From Tremella fuciformis (taxonomy: Eukaryota > Basidiomycota > Tremellomycetes > Tremellales > Tremellaceae), in the NCBI GenBank assembly GCA_032768795.1, contig CP136490.1:4898001-4962000 (forward strand): a DNA stretch of 64,000 nt, written 5' to 3'. Position 1 is the stretch's first letter; the number at the start of each line of letters is the position of its first letter. A model generated the notes under the pieces. That model had not been told where the DNA came from, ran no database searches, and saw only the letters and a program-made list of their open reading frames with translations. Position numbers and translations under genes: made by a program. Positions 1 to 10,359 of the stretch are shown here, piece by piece.

Positions 1-414
1 GCTGCTACGCTCTCTGGACATGTCGGACCACCGCCATCTGTGCTCGAGTTCCGCCGCGATTCCTCTGTCCCGCGGTCGCGCGATCGTAGTGGCAGGCCGT
101 CGTCCTCTTCCCGCCCGCCGCACCACCACCATGACAGCACGCACGACGAAGACACGCTGCTCGAGCGCAACATTGTGTACGACCAGCTCATGTCGGGTCA
201 GGTGACCGAGACGGGCGAGGTTCCACCGACGTATGTGGAGGCCATGGCATCGGCATCTGCTCGCCAGCGCGCGTCCCGAAGCCAATCGAGGGACGTTTCG
301 AGGGTCGGCCGGACGATGAGCCCCAGCCCTCATTTGAGCGCGCCAAGTATGGATAGAGGCGGAAGTGGAAGCGCTGACTCGAGGGGAAGAAGTAGAGGGA
401 GGATGATAGAGTAG
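1..414 (+). CDS. Alpha-arrestin-like protein, C-terminal end (partial)
   Basis: The frame is open from the first base of the window and stops at 414, so this is the 3' end of a gene that starts outside. About 137 residues are visible. They are rich in Ser, Arg and Pro and include a four-His run. The stretch ERNIVYDQLMSG is followed by GEVPPTYVEAMA, which carries a PPxY motif. PPxY motifs bind the WW domains of Rsp5/Nedd4 ubiquitin ligases, and this arrangement near the end of a disordered tail is typical of fungal alpha-arrestins, which recruit the ligase to plasma-membrane transporters. The arrestin fold itself would lie upstream and is not seen, so the family call is inference from the tail only. 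Confidence 0.5.
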   Translation, partial: AATLSGHVGPPPSVLEFRRDSSVPRSRDRSGRPSSSSRPPHHHHDSTHDEDTLLERNIVYDQLMSGQVTETGEVPPTYVEAMASASARQRASRSQSRDVSRVGRTMSPSPHLSAPSMDRGGSGSADSRGRSRGRMIE

Positions 415-617
415 ACGTGTGGTTATCGTGTGAAATAATGTCGAGGGTAGAAGTGTCGAGTGATCATATCATGAATGAATCTGTTGTGACGCGCATCAGT
501 CTCGCTGACGATGGTCTGGTGATTCGTGTCCGCCGTCCAGCTCGACCTCATCCGCGAGGTCCTTCTCGTACGCCGTCTCGCCCAGGAAGGCGTCTCTAGG
601 CAAGCGTCCTTGCCTGA

Positions 618-1179
618 CTATGAGCGCAAGTCTCCCCTCAGGTGGGGCATCAAGACGCACACTTCCGTGAGGGCACCTCGAAGGACATACAGAAATGGCG
701 AGGAGCCAGCAGGCGGCGGTCCCGTCTGGTACGCAACTGCCCATCAGCCTTGCCGACCTTGCAGTCGCTGCTCGAAAGAGACGACTCACCAGTCGAGCTA
801 CACCGATGACACGCGAACGGCTGCCGCATCTCCAGTTCGTCCGAGTCTTTCCTGCTCGTCAGCCGCCCACTTACTTGTCCTCCCCCGAGCAGATGTAGAA
901 AGCCCGCGCGACGTACCGTCGCACCAGACATCTCTGGCCAGGCTCAGCGTTCAGCTTGAACTTGCGATCGCTGTGCTCGGCAGTCGGCTGAGACCGGATT
1001 ATCCACGCGCCGTCTGTGCGTCGTTGGGGGAGCCGGTCGAGTTTGCCCTGCAGGACGAGAATGAAGTCGCCGCAGATGCAATAGTAGGAGCGGAGAATGG
1101 CCCGCGACGAAGTTGCGCTGGTTTGACCGGCTCTGTGGTCGCTGCCTGGGCTCGTGACGGGAGCTGAGGGGATGGACAT
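618..1179 (-). CDS. STEEP1-like (CXorf56 family) protein with a 23-nt intron
   Basis: Three exons (1179-875, 851-790, 736-618) give 486 coding bases, a 161-residue protein. After a Ser/Thr-rich start it reads SYYCICGDFILVLQ, then KLDRLPQRRTDGAWII, then FKLNAEPG and LVRRYVARAFYIC. The second exon carries FACHRC and the third AYQTGPPPAGSSPFLYVL. This order (paired Cys near each end, L-x-RLP-xRRTD, a VAYQT block and an FLYVLRGAL segment) matches the STEEP1/CXorf56 family. In animals STEEP1 assists STING exit from the ER, but the role in fungi is not established. Intron 1 (852-874) is only 23 nt, with perfect GTAAGT donor, CTGAC branch and CAG acceptor. Without it the frame stops at once. Intron 2 (737-789) is a normal 53 nt. 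Confidence 0.72.
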
Positions 1180-1333
1180 GGTACAGTATCACGCATGCGA
1201 AATGCAAGACAACGTTGGAAGGATCATCGTCTGAATACAGTACGAGCGATCAGCTAAAGTGGCAGTAATTCGTGGCACTCAGAGAGCCGCTCTGCCATTC
1301 CGATCAAAGCTTACAACGCCGTTCAAAGAATGG

Positions 1334-2075
1334 TCAAATCTCCTCACACAACAGCAACCTCTTCGCCTTGTCCCATGCGGCCCCGAGGGGCAAGCTGTCA
1401 GCCAGTCGACTCCGTGTCTCGAAATTGATCGTTCTCAGCTTCTCTTGAGCGACCGCGTACGCCAACAATGCTTCTACTCTCCCATCAGACCTGCCATGCT
1501 GCGAAAAACGCTCCCCCGCAGCAGACGCGGCTTCGTAGCACCCGTGAAATGCGGTATTTAGAACATGGTTTTGATCGATGGTGGCATCATGTTGGCTCAT
1601 GAAAGACAGGAGCTTCTGCCAAGCTTCCGATCGAGTCGCCCATACGCCGGAGTCGATGAAGGGTTCTCGTCTGCTGAGTGCTCCTGACGCCATTTGTGCG
1701 AACTGAAACGAGCCTTGTCTGACCAGGACCGACGAGTCGATGGTCCTGAGCTCCGGGTACACACCGCACAGACATTCTATGCTGTTCGCTCCCGTCGATG
1801 ATAGCGCGCAGCACGATTACTGCGGCGAGCTGGTCATGTGTTGGCGCTTGGTCGGATCCTGTCGGTATCAAGCCGTTGTCAACCGAGTTTTGCGCTGGCA
1901 AGCTGGGCGCGTAAACAATTTGTCCTGAAGAGGGCTCAGAATAAGCCGTCAAGCTCCGTACTGCACGTGTTACCGTTGCCATGTCTGGAGTTGGAGATTC
2001 ATTCGATCGACGTATGAGCCACTCCCGCAAGATACCTTCGATGCCTTCGAAGGGGTCGTTCTGGTTTTCAGACAT
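1334..2075 (-). CDS. Orphan tandem-family member A
   Basis: I do not recognise a known domain. The protein starts MSENQNDPFEGIEG. The first exon reads to about 1830, and the frame then shifts to the one running to the stop at 1334, so an intron lies near 1765-1850. Two solutions keep the frame: a 69-nt intron with a weak GAG acceptor, or a 19-nt one. The C-terminal half contains GCYEAASAAGERF, then VEALLAYAVAQEKL, then RSRLADSLPLG. Gene B shows the same pattern at its C terminus (GCERAARGAA, LLEYAQAKERL, QRLSHRLPSG), with about 20 identities over 65 residues by eye. All three family members lie on the same strand. The predicted content is helical and soluble, with no signal peptide or membrane segment. 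A frameshifted pseudogene is the alternative. Confidence 0.55.
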
Positions 2076-2977
2076 TTTCAGGTCAGGAGAGTCACAGGGT
2101 TGCAAGACGGAGGAAAGCAATTTTAAACAGTGAGCGGTGTTGCCTGACTTGATGGAAGGCTGGGCTATTCTTGAGAAATCGAGTGACAGTGGGAGCCTGA
2201 GTCTGGCGGGAAGGGGTGCGGGACCTGGTGAAGAGTGTGGCCACTCATGGCACTTCTTTTGTATCATCGAATCTTCTCGTTGAGATCTATCCTGTGGCTG
2301 TTCCGCCGCTTGACACGTCTTGGAGATGCTAGAGGTCAAAAGCTTGCGCCGATAAATGCTGACGGAATGGGGCAACGAGCGAATCTGGTAAAGTTCTGTA
2401 CAGTACAGTCGGCGTCCATGCACGCGTAGTTAGTGCTTCTACAATGTCAACTACGGATGGCGCGCACTCCGTCAGACCCTCGATGAGGAGCCTACTGCAA
2501 CACTCGCAGCTACAAAGACAGCGGAGAGGCGCATGCTCTCTTCTCACTCCTCAGGGTATCTCAGTGCTGTCCCGCCTTGTACTCATTGAGGACGTTCCCG
2601 CACGATTGGCTTAGCTGATTCGCCGCTGGGACAAGACATACGATGGGAGCCTTGCTCGACGTTCATCACGGAAGTGTCTGAGCCCTCGAAAGGACCTACC
2701 CGTGGGTGCTACAGCGGCGCGTTTCCAATCCCCACTGTGCATTGATGCAGTGGATGCTCTCTCCATGGAGTGAAAGGTCGGCTCAAGGGCAGCGTCTTGT
2801 TTCATCATGCTGTACCTACCGGGGAAGTAAACCTTCAGCGAGGTTTACGTCATGGTTCAGAGCTACTCATCGCGACTCGCATCAGGGGATATGCAGATGC
2901 AAGGTCTCAAGCTGAGTAGTCGATCCCCTATAAGTGCAGTAAGTGAATTCTAGACTATATATTGGTTTATGATACAA
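2076..2977. other. Gene-free stretch between tandem genes A and B
   Basis: About 900 bases separate the start of gene A from the stop of gene B. Reading frames here are short, overlapping and without recognisable motifs. The stretch must hold the promoter of gene A and the 3' end of gene B. A degenerate copy of the family could be hidden, but I could not see one. Confidence 0.4.
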
Positions 2978-3688
2978 TTAACGATCAGCGAAAAAGAGGG
3001 AATCTCTGGCACTGCGAGTTTCGTCACCCGAGGGCAATCGATGTGACAGTCGCTGCCTGCGATGAAATGGGACCGCCCCCAACCTTTCTTTGGCCTGTGC
3101 GTATTCCAGCAGAGAGGAGGCCATCGAAGCTGCTGATCTGCGGCGCCTCGCGTCCGCGGCTCCTCGGGCCGCCCGTTCGCACCCTCTGATGGCTGCCCTC
3201 AGTTCCCCTTCCGGATTAAGAGCTAGAAGCTGCCTATATGAACGCGCCACCAGATCCCATGCCTCAGCATCAAGCAAAGCGCTCGAATCGATGCTCTGTG
3301 GTACCGGCTGCCTGTTTGGGACTGGTGTTGCTTGCAAGACCCAATCGTCCGGGTAGTGGGCGCGATGAGACGGCCGGCGCGGGGGAGAAGGGGATCGCGA
3401 GACAGTGACGATACGCGGGTGAGAAGGGGATCGCGAAACAGTGTAAATACGCCGGGGAGAAGGGGATCGCGAGACAGTGACAACCTGAGGATGCTCCGAA
3501 GTGGCGTTTGCATACCTTGGCGAGACCCACGTTGAGCTTGTCAGAGGTCTGGACCGCTGGGCCAGCCTCTCCCTCCGCCTGTATTGCACATCATCAACAT
3601 CGTACGATCGTGGGGCTGATCTCGGGACTGTACTCGGCCGGTATGGGTCTGGTTGATCAACGTAGTAATACCAACCTCGATCAGACAT
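2978..3688 (-). CDS. Orphan tandem-family member B, with RSPSP repeats
   Basis: A single open frame of 236 residues starts MSDRGWYYYVDQPDPYRP. The N-terminal half is disordered and Tyr/Arg/Pro-rich. It contains three copies of a 12-residue unit of the type VTVSRSPSPRRI, encoded by 36-bp DNA repeats. RS/SP dipeptides of this sort are typical SR-kinase or proline-directed kinase sites. The C-terminal 110 residues carry the shared family region: AWDLVARSYRQLL, then GCERAARGAADARRR, then SLLEYAQAKERL, FHRRQRLSHRLPSG and a final RDSLFFADR. This is the same module as in genes A and C on the same strand. Function is unknown. Its intron-free reading across the repeat suggests a functional gene rather than a relic. 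Confidence 0.6.
   Translation of the reverse strand: MSDRGWYYYVDQPDPYRPSTVPRSAPRSYDVDDVQYRRRERLAQRSRPLTSSTWVSPRYANATSEHPQVVTVSRSPSPRRIYTVSRSPSHPRIVTVSRSPSPPRRPSHRAHYPDDWVLQATPVPNRQPVPQSIDSSALLDAEAWDLVARSYRQLLALNPEGELRAAIRGCERAARGAADARRRRSAASMASSLLEYAQAKERLGAVPFHRRQRLSHRLPSGDETRSARDSLFFADR
3385..3486 (+). repeat. 36-bp tandem repeat, three units, inside gene B
   Basis: Units start at 3385, 3421 and 3457, each opening GAGAAGGGGATCGCGA and differing by a few bases. On the minus strand each encodes a 12-residue VSRSPSP-type unit. The period is a multiple of three, so copy number can change without breaking the frame. Confidence 0.85.
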
Positions 3689-4620
3689 ATACGCAACTCA
3701 AGCTCCGGAATCGGATTATATCGCAAGTCTCACAAGAGTGGTCGTAGTACTGTGTGATGCTATCTGACTGCTGTCGTCTGCCGCCACGTATTGATTTATA
3801 GATAAAATCACGGTGACCCCAGTAGAAAGGATTGCTTATCGTGCGTTAAGCGACCGGACATCGATCGTTTGTGTTTTATGCAGAGCTCTCCTCGAACATA
3901 CGTCGCTGTTTGACGGTCAGGCAAACGATAAGCAGTCCCCTCCCTTGTCACTAGAGCTCTTGGTGGGCCTAGGCTCTCAAGCGATCACAGGACTGAAACT
4001 CGATCGCGCACGGACCAACGAGACTCCGAAAGAAGTCGCGCCCTTCCCTGGCAGACCTTCGGGCACGGCGTGCCGAAACGCGTATAAGCGGAACGTGCGA
4101 GAGAGATAGCCGCTCCTTGTGGCTCACAGTCAAGTTGGAAGGCGAGTGGGGCTGTAGGATCCCGCTCGAGCGTTGCGCTGGCATCGGAGAGCACAGTCCA
4201 GTTTACGGGAGAACGACAGGATAGCCAACGAGCTGCCAAGGGGTCGATGTTTGATCGAACGTCCAGGAGGGGGACATCTACCCGGTTCTGGTAACCTTAA
4301 CAGAGGGTTTCCGGGATAGGGAGCGTGGCTACTCCTACTCTATCAGCCTACTGTATTTCGTAGATGCACTATCACAACTCGGGAAAAGGGCGGGGAGATG
4401 AATCTCACGGGCGCTTGCCCGAGCTGGGGAAGCTTGAGCCTAGACTATGTGGTCTCTTTATCCTATCTAGCTCACCAACCGCTTGTATTGTAGCTGCGTC
4501 GAGCACGAGATTCGGTCAGAAACGAATGATTAGAAACAAATGCAGTGGAAACGTACTACAATATATACAGCACAAGTCAGGTATAGCTAGCCACCGTCCT
4601 GTGAGACGCTGTGCAACTCT
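3689..4620. other. Gene-free stretch between tandem genes B and C
   Basis: About 930 bases with no frame I can support. Short overlapping frames on both strands near 3970-4240 have no family signature. The region should contain the gene B promoter and the gene C 3' end. Confidence 0.4.
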
Positions 4621-6049
4621 TCAGGCCATGTTGGGTATGGGATAACCAAGTATTCTCATTGCAGTCGGATAGAGTGAGGGCTCTTCGCTTCGGCGAACAC
4701 GGAAGGCAGTATCGACTAAACGATACCTGTGTTCCATGGGTAAGCTCTCAATTCGGTACAGAGCGGCCCGAAAAGCCGGATGGCTGTTCCTGCTCCCTGG
4801 CCAAGGTTCGACGTGTGTCGTACCCGAGGAACGCGCAGTTGTGGCCGCGACATCCCGACAATGTCTGTTAGCCTCAGTCAATCGTGTCGGATCATACCCC
4901 TCATTGTACAAGGAGATCTCGCTCTCCAAGAGACGGTCGCATGCGCTGACTATCCTCAGCCAATCACTGTCTTGGCGTTCTGGAAGGCAGCTCCGTCCAC
5001 TCGTGGCTGCCTTGGTCGGTGCGCGGGTATCTGCCGGAGCTGTAGCTCGTTGGGGAGGCTGTACGCGGCGCGACGCCCCATTGGCGGTTGGGTTCCCGGC
5101 CATGACCGCCGGGGGCCGTCTCGGCCCGGCGCATTACTTCTCGCGCCATCGAGGCAGCGCGGCTGGTCAACGCCGCGACCTGCTGTCGCCCTCCGACCCG
5201 CTGATATATATCAGACAGGAGAGGTTCGGAAGGGTCGATGCACAGCAAGCGTCTGCCCGCATCCGATAGAGGCTCCCGTCCTGGAGGCACATGGTTCGCC
5301 AACTGCGTTCTGGCGTCCGGCGACGTCTCGGAGATGATGAGCAGACCTGTTGCTAAAGTGAGCCCTTCGTCCTGGTTCATCGAGGTCCCCCTGAGTGAGT
5401 GCTCTTGGGCGGAAAATGCTGCATGTGTGCCCAATGTCATTGCATCAAGCAATCCTTTCGCAAAGGCTGCGCCCGCATCTTGCGGGCGGTTGTGGCCTTC
5501 ACTTGCCCGGCGGACGGCATGATCTCTCACTTCGATCCATGTTTCCGTTATCCACATCCACTGGTGGGATGCATAAAGGCGCATAGCCAGCGCTTCAAGG
5601 GCTTGACGCGAGTTTGGGCGCGGCTCGAGACTGCGCTCTGGGGTGGTCGGCCGCGATGTGTATTGAGGAGGGGGCGTGCGCCTGACGTCCTGCTGATAAT
5701 GGGGCAGGTCGTTCATGGATTGTTCGACAGGGATTTCATTTGGTAAAGCCACAGCCTGATAGTCATTGGCGGAAGTCGATGTGCCAGCCATCGTGGGCCA
5801 GGTTGCAGCTCTGTTCGTCCCCGGTTGAGGCTCAAACGGATTCGATCCGCTTGCTGGCGATGAGGGGTGCGGACGACGGGTCGAGGCGGCACGTGCAGTC
5901 GACAGGCGCTCTCTGTGCTCGGGGTTCCAGACGTAGTGATTCCCGGCTGCATCGACATTTGCGCCGTGGCGCTGTCCGATCCGCAGACTTGCCAGCGAGC
6001 GAATGAGCGCTCCATCGTCGAACTCGTCTGGGGGAGTCCAGTCAGGCAT
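4621..6049 (-). CDS. Orphan tandem-family member C, two copies of the domain
   Basis: Exon 1 starts MPDWTPPDEFDDGALIRS and runs to about 5060. A 34-nt intron there (GTACAG donor, CGGCAG acceptor, phase 1) joins it to the frame ending at 4621, giving roughly 465 residues. After a disordered Pro/Thr-rich N terminus there are two related helical segments. The first includes ALAMRLYASHQWMWITET, DAGAAFAKGLLDA and LTLATGLLIISE, then a PPGREPLSDAGRRLL end. The second includes SDWLRIVSACDRLLESE, EANRHCRDVAATTAR, HPAFRAALYRIESL and EHRYRLVDTAF. The second aligns with the modules of genes A and B (Cys-containing helix, then an A-rich helix, then RYRL). I recognise no known family. The pattern suggests duplication both of whole genes and within this gene. 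Confidence 0.6.
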
Positions 6050-6607
6050 CTTAAGGTGAGTTCAACAGGTTTAGTGACTCTGATGTTGCCCAGCCTCAAG
6101 AACAAGGTGTAGCTTGATGCTCACAGCAAGGGATTTGTGTCTAAGTGTTGAGTGCTTCAACTCTATTGGTGTGCTATACTTAGCTGCTAAACGAACTTCC
6201 CTCGGCCACTGATGAAGTCTATATAAGGACAGAAGGGGGGCCTTCGTATCTTACCAAGAGCATCAGGCAGTCAGGATCTCCTTTTGAATCGTACGTCCAA
6301 CATATGCTGCGCATGCTCCTTGCACTGATGAAACCGACTCTGCAAAAAGCCGAATCTACATTCTCGTCTACCTTTCAGGCGAGAGTCTTGCGCGAAAGTC
6401 TAGACCTTCTTTGAGCTTTTACCACCCTTTGTTCTGGTCTGGACTGGGCGCTGCAGTGGACCATCGGCTTGACGGAGCACAAGACACATATCAGACGCAC
6501 GGGCGCGTAAGCGAGACGCTTGAGCAGATTACGCCAGCATCTGCGATAGCTGTTCCATCTGAGACGTGTTTCACTATGTATCGGCATGGTCTTTTATGTA
6601 TTCGGAC
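6050..6607. other. Intergenic region between gene C and P450-1
   Basis: About 560 bases hold the promoter side of gene C and the 3' side of the first P450. A TATATAAGG element lies near 6220, about 170 bases from the gene C ATG. No gene is seen. Confidence 0.4.
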
Positions 6608-8534
6608 TTATCGCTTAACACACTTCAGCGACCACTCGCCGGGGGTCAGGGTGAGCAGATCCTCGCCCCGCGTAACTCGGTCCCTCATCATCTCGTCCGA
6701 TTCTCCGTCAAGGCGTACCGGCTCAAACTTGAATGTATGGCAAAGCGTGGCCAGAACAGCGACCATCTCAACTTCTGAGAATCGCTTGCCCAGACAGCCC
6801 CGCACACCTGCCGACCATCCACCGTGCAGCGCACGGTTCTTGATGCCCTGCTCGCCTAGGAAACGGGACGGGTCAAAAACTTCCGGGTTGGGCCAATGGA
6901 ATGGGTTCTCGGCGAAGGCAGCGAGATCGTGCACGATGTGATCGCCTTTGCGGACGTGATGGACGTGATGAGTGATCTTGCCGTCCTCGTCCCACGTGGT
7001 GTACGGGAGTGTGGTGTCTTCGAAGGCGATCCGCGGGACGCTGCGCACGAGATCTCGCATGCGTAGTGTCTCGTAGAGCGTAGCGAGAGTCACCTGCAGC
7101 TGGGCGAAATTGTGGAACGCTATTTTCAGCGTATTTACTTGCACACGAGGATGGCCGTCAGCTCACTTGGAGGTTCGTCCCCGCAGACGGAGACGATCTC
7201 TTCGTAAACGGCTTTCTGCCATTCTGGGTGGGTGGCAAGGAAGCCTATGGCAAATGCCAGAGTGTGGCCCGAGGTCTCGTGGCCTGCCAGAATGAAGATG
7301 ACTATGTGCTCAGCGTCTGTATCGGGAGATGAGCCATAATAAGCTCACAGACGTTGCCAACTATGTCGGAGAAGGAGAGACCCTGTCCTTCCTGCTTCTC
7401 GACCTCGATTTGCGAGGCAACCAGCGCGCCCAGCAAATCGGAAGATACCTTCAGGTCCTTGGCGCCGGTTGCCTCGAGCTGGGCTCGTTTCTCGTGTATC
7501 ATTCGCTCGAAATGCTTCCGCAGGGCCGCTTGTCCTTGTCCGACTTGTCGAAGGGATTTGACGGGAGACCATAGCATGAGATTCAAAGGGAGTATCATAT
7601 TCGTGACAAAATTGTCGATCACGGACCGCAACGCCTCATGGAAAGTCACTGCGCCTAAGCTTCGCCCCACCGAGTCCCAAGTCCATACTTCGGACTCACA
7701 ATTCTTCTCACGACTGTCGGTCTGGAAGGAGTAAGGAAATGATACACCAAAGCCCGTAGTTCCGATGACCATGAGCGTAACCTGTTCTGCTCAGCCCGTC
7801 AAAGCACGGAAGAGACGCCGCGGCTCACTCTCATCATCGCGTCGCACACATCAGGTAGGACCCCGCCCTCCGAGATCCCCTCACTCTCCATCATCATCTC
7901 CACACCCTTGACCGAGTTTGCCCAGACGGCCTTGTTGATTTCCTCTCCGAAACATCCTTTGACCACTCCCCGATGCCGGCGATGATCTGCGCCTGTTTGG
8001 GCAGAGACAATTTGATTGCCAAACAGCGCAATGAACCGGTATCCCAGGCTTTCGACGGGTTTGCCGAAGTGCTGCGGTCGATTGAGGACGTCGTTCGCAG
8101 TGACGGCCGAGCCAACGCAGTAGACCGCGTAGGGAGTCAGGAGCTGGGGCGCAGCTATGAGATCGCTTCGTGCCTTTGCATATTCTAAGGTCTCAGCGAA
8201 GGTCGTCCTCATCATTAGGTACACGCACTGTTCCATGGGTTGTCAAAGTCGAAGGCGGCTCTCGGGAAGATTCCGGGGACATTTGGCGTCATGGTGCGAT
8301 ACATCGCTTCGAAATACTCGAACAGAGATGGGATGCATTTGAGGCCTTTGGCTCGCTGAAGAAACTCAGCAATTACCCAGCCAGCTGCAGATCGGCAGCG
8401 ATGTCACTCACTCTGAGAGTGTTGATGAAGGTGTAGACCATGGAGAGGAAGTATACAGACATGGCCGCCAGCATTGCCCATCCCAGGTTGTGGGACATCA
8501 TCTCGCCGAGGGAGAATGCGATTGAGTTGGACAT
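6608..8534 (-). CDS. Cytochrome P450 monooxygenase 1
   Basis: A membrane-anchored haem-thiolate monooxygenase using NADPH-P450 reductase; substrate unknown. The start at 8534 (MSNSIAFSLGEMM) is followed by a hydrophobic anchor (GWAMLAAMSVYFLSMVYTF), which places the protein on the ER. Several short introns split the gene. In order I see ADHRRHRGVVKGCFGEE (C-helix region), the I-helix FILAGHETSGHT with the AGxET oxygen-activation motif, the K-helix YETLRMRD (ExxR), PEVFDPSRFLGE, and the haem loop GWSAGVRGCLGKRFSEVE with the axial Cys. The usual Phe of the FxxGxRxCxG motif is Trp. It closely resembles the P450 at 10360 on the opposite strand, including exon layout, so the two are recent paralogues. 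CYP family was not assigned. Confidence 0.88.
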
Positions 8535-10359
8535 CCCTGTTGTTGTAGTCGATGTGATGGGTGCCGTGATTTCTCTTTCCTTATAAGCCACAGAATGGAG
8601 GGTTGTAGGTCAGCGTTCACGCAGGCGACCATGTGCACCAATCAAGAGAATCAGAAGGAGAGACTCTATCACCAAATGGGTCTCATGTCATGCCGAAAGC
8701 TCGGCGATGGACGGACGCTAGCGTCGCAATCCAATTCAAGATAGAAGACCGACAATCATCTTGTCCTCGGTGGAGCTCGCCATCGAAGTGTTCTAAACAT
8801 GACTCTTAGCGTCATCCATTCACAAAGGCATTCACGGGGAAAGGGTTCGGTTCAGAGGAGTTCGGGGGTCCACACCGAGGTGCATTTCGTCAACGACCGT
8901 CGGGCATTCATCGGGACGGCCAAAGATGACCGTGGTCCCGCATCAAGCAAGGTCAAGGGAAGCGCCGTATGCGCGCCCTTTCGCGCCCTGTCAGACTTGA
9001 AAGCTTCATTCGAATGTAGTTCGATGCTTGGGTCTAAAGACAAGCTGATCGCGATCTTCGGTCAAGCGACAATCGTCCAATCGCGAAACTCCCCCGTCGA
9101 GGATCTGTTGTTATGTTCCTTTAACGGCTGTGTTGTGTGGAGTCTACTGTAGGCTTTATATACGGGTGGTGAAGTGTGCGGTGGTCACCCCGCAGTAAGA
9201 CATAAAAATAGCATCCTTTCGGACCGGCGAATGAAGCAGGGCGTGTCAGACGCCGGCATCATCAACAGCTCCAATAGCCTTTGAGCGATGCCTCTACGTT
9301 GTTCCGCCCGCGTGTCCACCTTGAGCAGATTGAGCAAACCCAGATCAGGAGCTCTTGGCAAAGGTGTTGAAAAGCAGCGACAAAACTGGACTTTGGCTAT
9401 AGTCGAGATTGACGAGCATCGCAAACGCAGTGCAAACGATGACGCAGGTGTGAAATTCAAGGGTGTATTTCGCCCCTCAGCATTCGACTTGAATCATCGA
9501 AATTATGGTAAATGTCATCGATTCCGTGCGACAGCCTCCGAGGTTGACGAAAGCCCCACTAGCAATATTTGATATCTCTAAATCCTCTGGTCACGACACT
9601 GAAGCACACAAATGACATGCGCCACTCAAAGGCTGTGAAGCAGCCGAACCTCTATGCGCAGAGGACAGTCTCGAGCACGCGCGGATCTTCTTGAGCAGAG
9701 TCGCTAGATTCTGAACATGTGTTATGCTTCACATGCCCGTGCTCCGCCGCTCGTGCATCCACGCAACGACCAGCAGATCATTTCGCACCCCCTCCGTAGG
9801 TGTGCATCAACGTCAGCTTCTACGTATGCCGGCTGTCGCAAGCGATTCCGGGAGCGAATGATGCGATAGATGCCGCCGCTTCGCGCTTCAGTCGTGTGAG
9901 GAGGTCGTCAAGCTTAGTTTCCCATGCTTAGCTAAGATCCCTTTACGGATGCGACTCTCATGATCCGGAAGGCCAAGATCCGCTGATCAGATCCCACGAA
10001 CACGAGTAATCCAGCTTGGGAGACATCCTTTAATCATCAACACCAAGCTCCGCGCCGAGACGGCCACGCCGCTCGTCTTTGAGTTTGGCCGCTGTTGGAC
10101 GCCGCAAATGAGGACCTCCGTGTTCAGCGCATGATGAGCTCTCACGCTTGTTGTGGGAATGAGAGCAAGCCGTGCAACTCCAAAGGCCAAAGGGAGCAAT
10201 ACCGGCTGACTCCTCCGAGAGCGGAGACTGTCCGCTTCCCCTGATCCCAAGAAGCAAGCAAGCGTCCAGAACTCCAGAAGCCAAAAGGCCGCAGCTCGCA
10301 ACCAATCGCCCCCGAGGCCTTTTGCATGCCCTCCTGACTTCTTCTCCCATCGCCTCACA
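8535..10359. other. Shared upstream region of the divergent P450 pair
   Basis: About 1.8 kb separates the two P450 start codons. Frames at 8799-9152 (+) and 9185-9460 (-) show no known motif and no paired codon structure, so I do not call them genes. A TTTATATA element lies near 9152. If the two P450 genes are co-regulated, the control sites should be here. Confidence 0.4.

Noticed and set aside
526..1167. Plus-strand 213-codon ORF
   Set aside because: It is the antisense shadow of the STEEP1-like gene. It lacks any motif, while the minus strand gives a spliced family match.
8799..9460. Small genes in the P450 intergenic region
   Set aside because: Frames on both strands overlap, lack motifs and have no splice partners.
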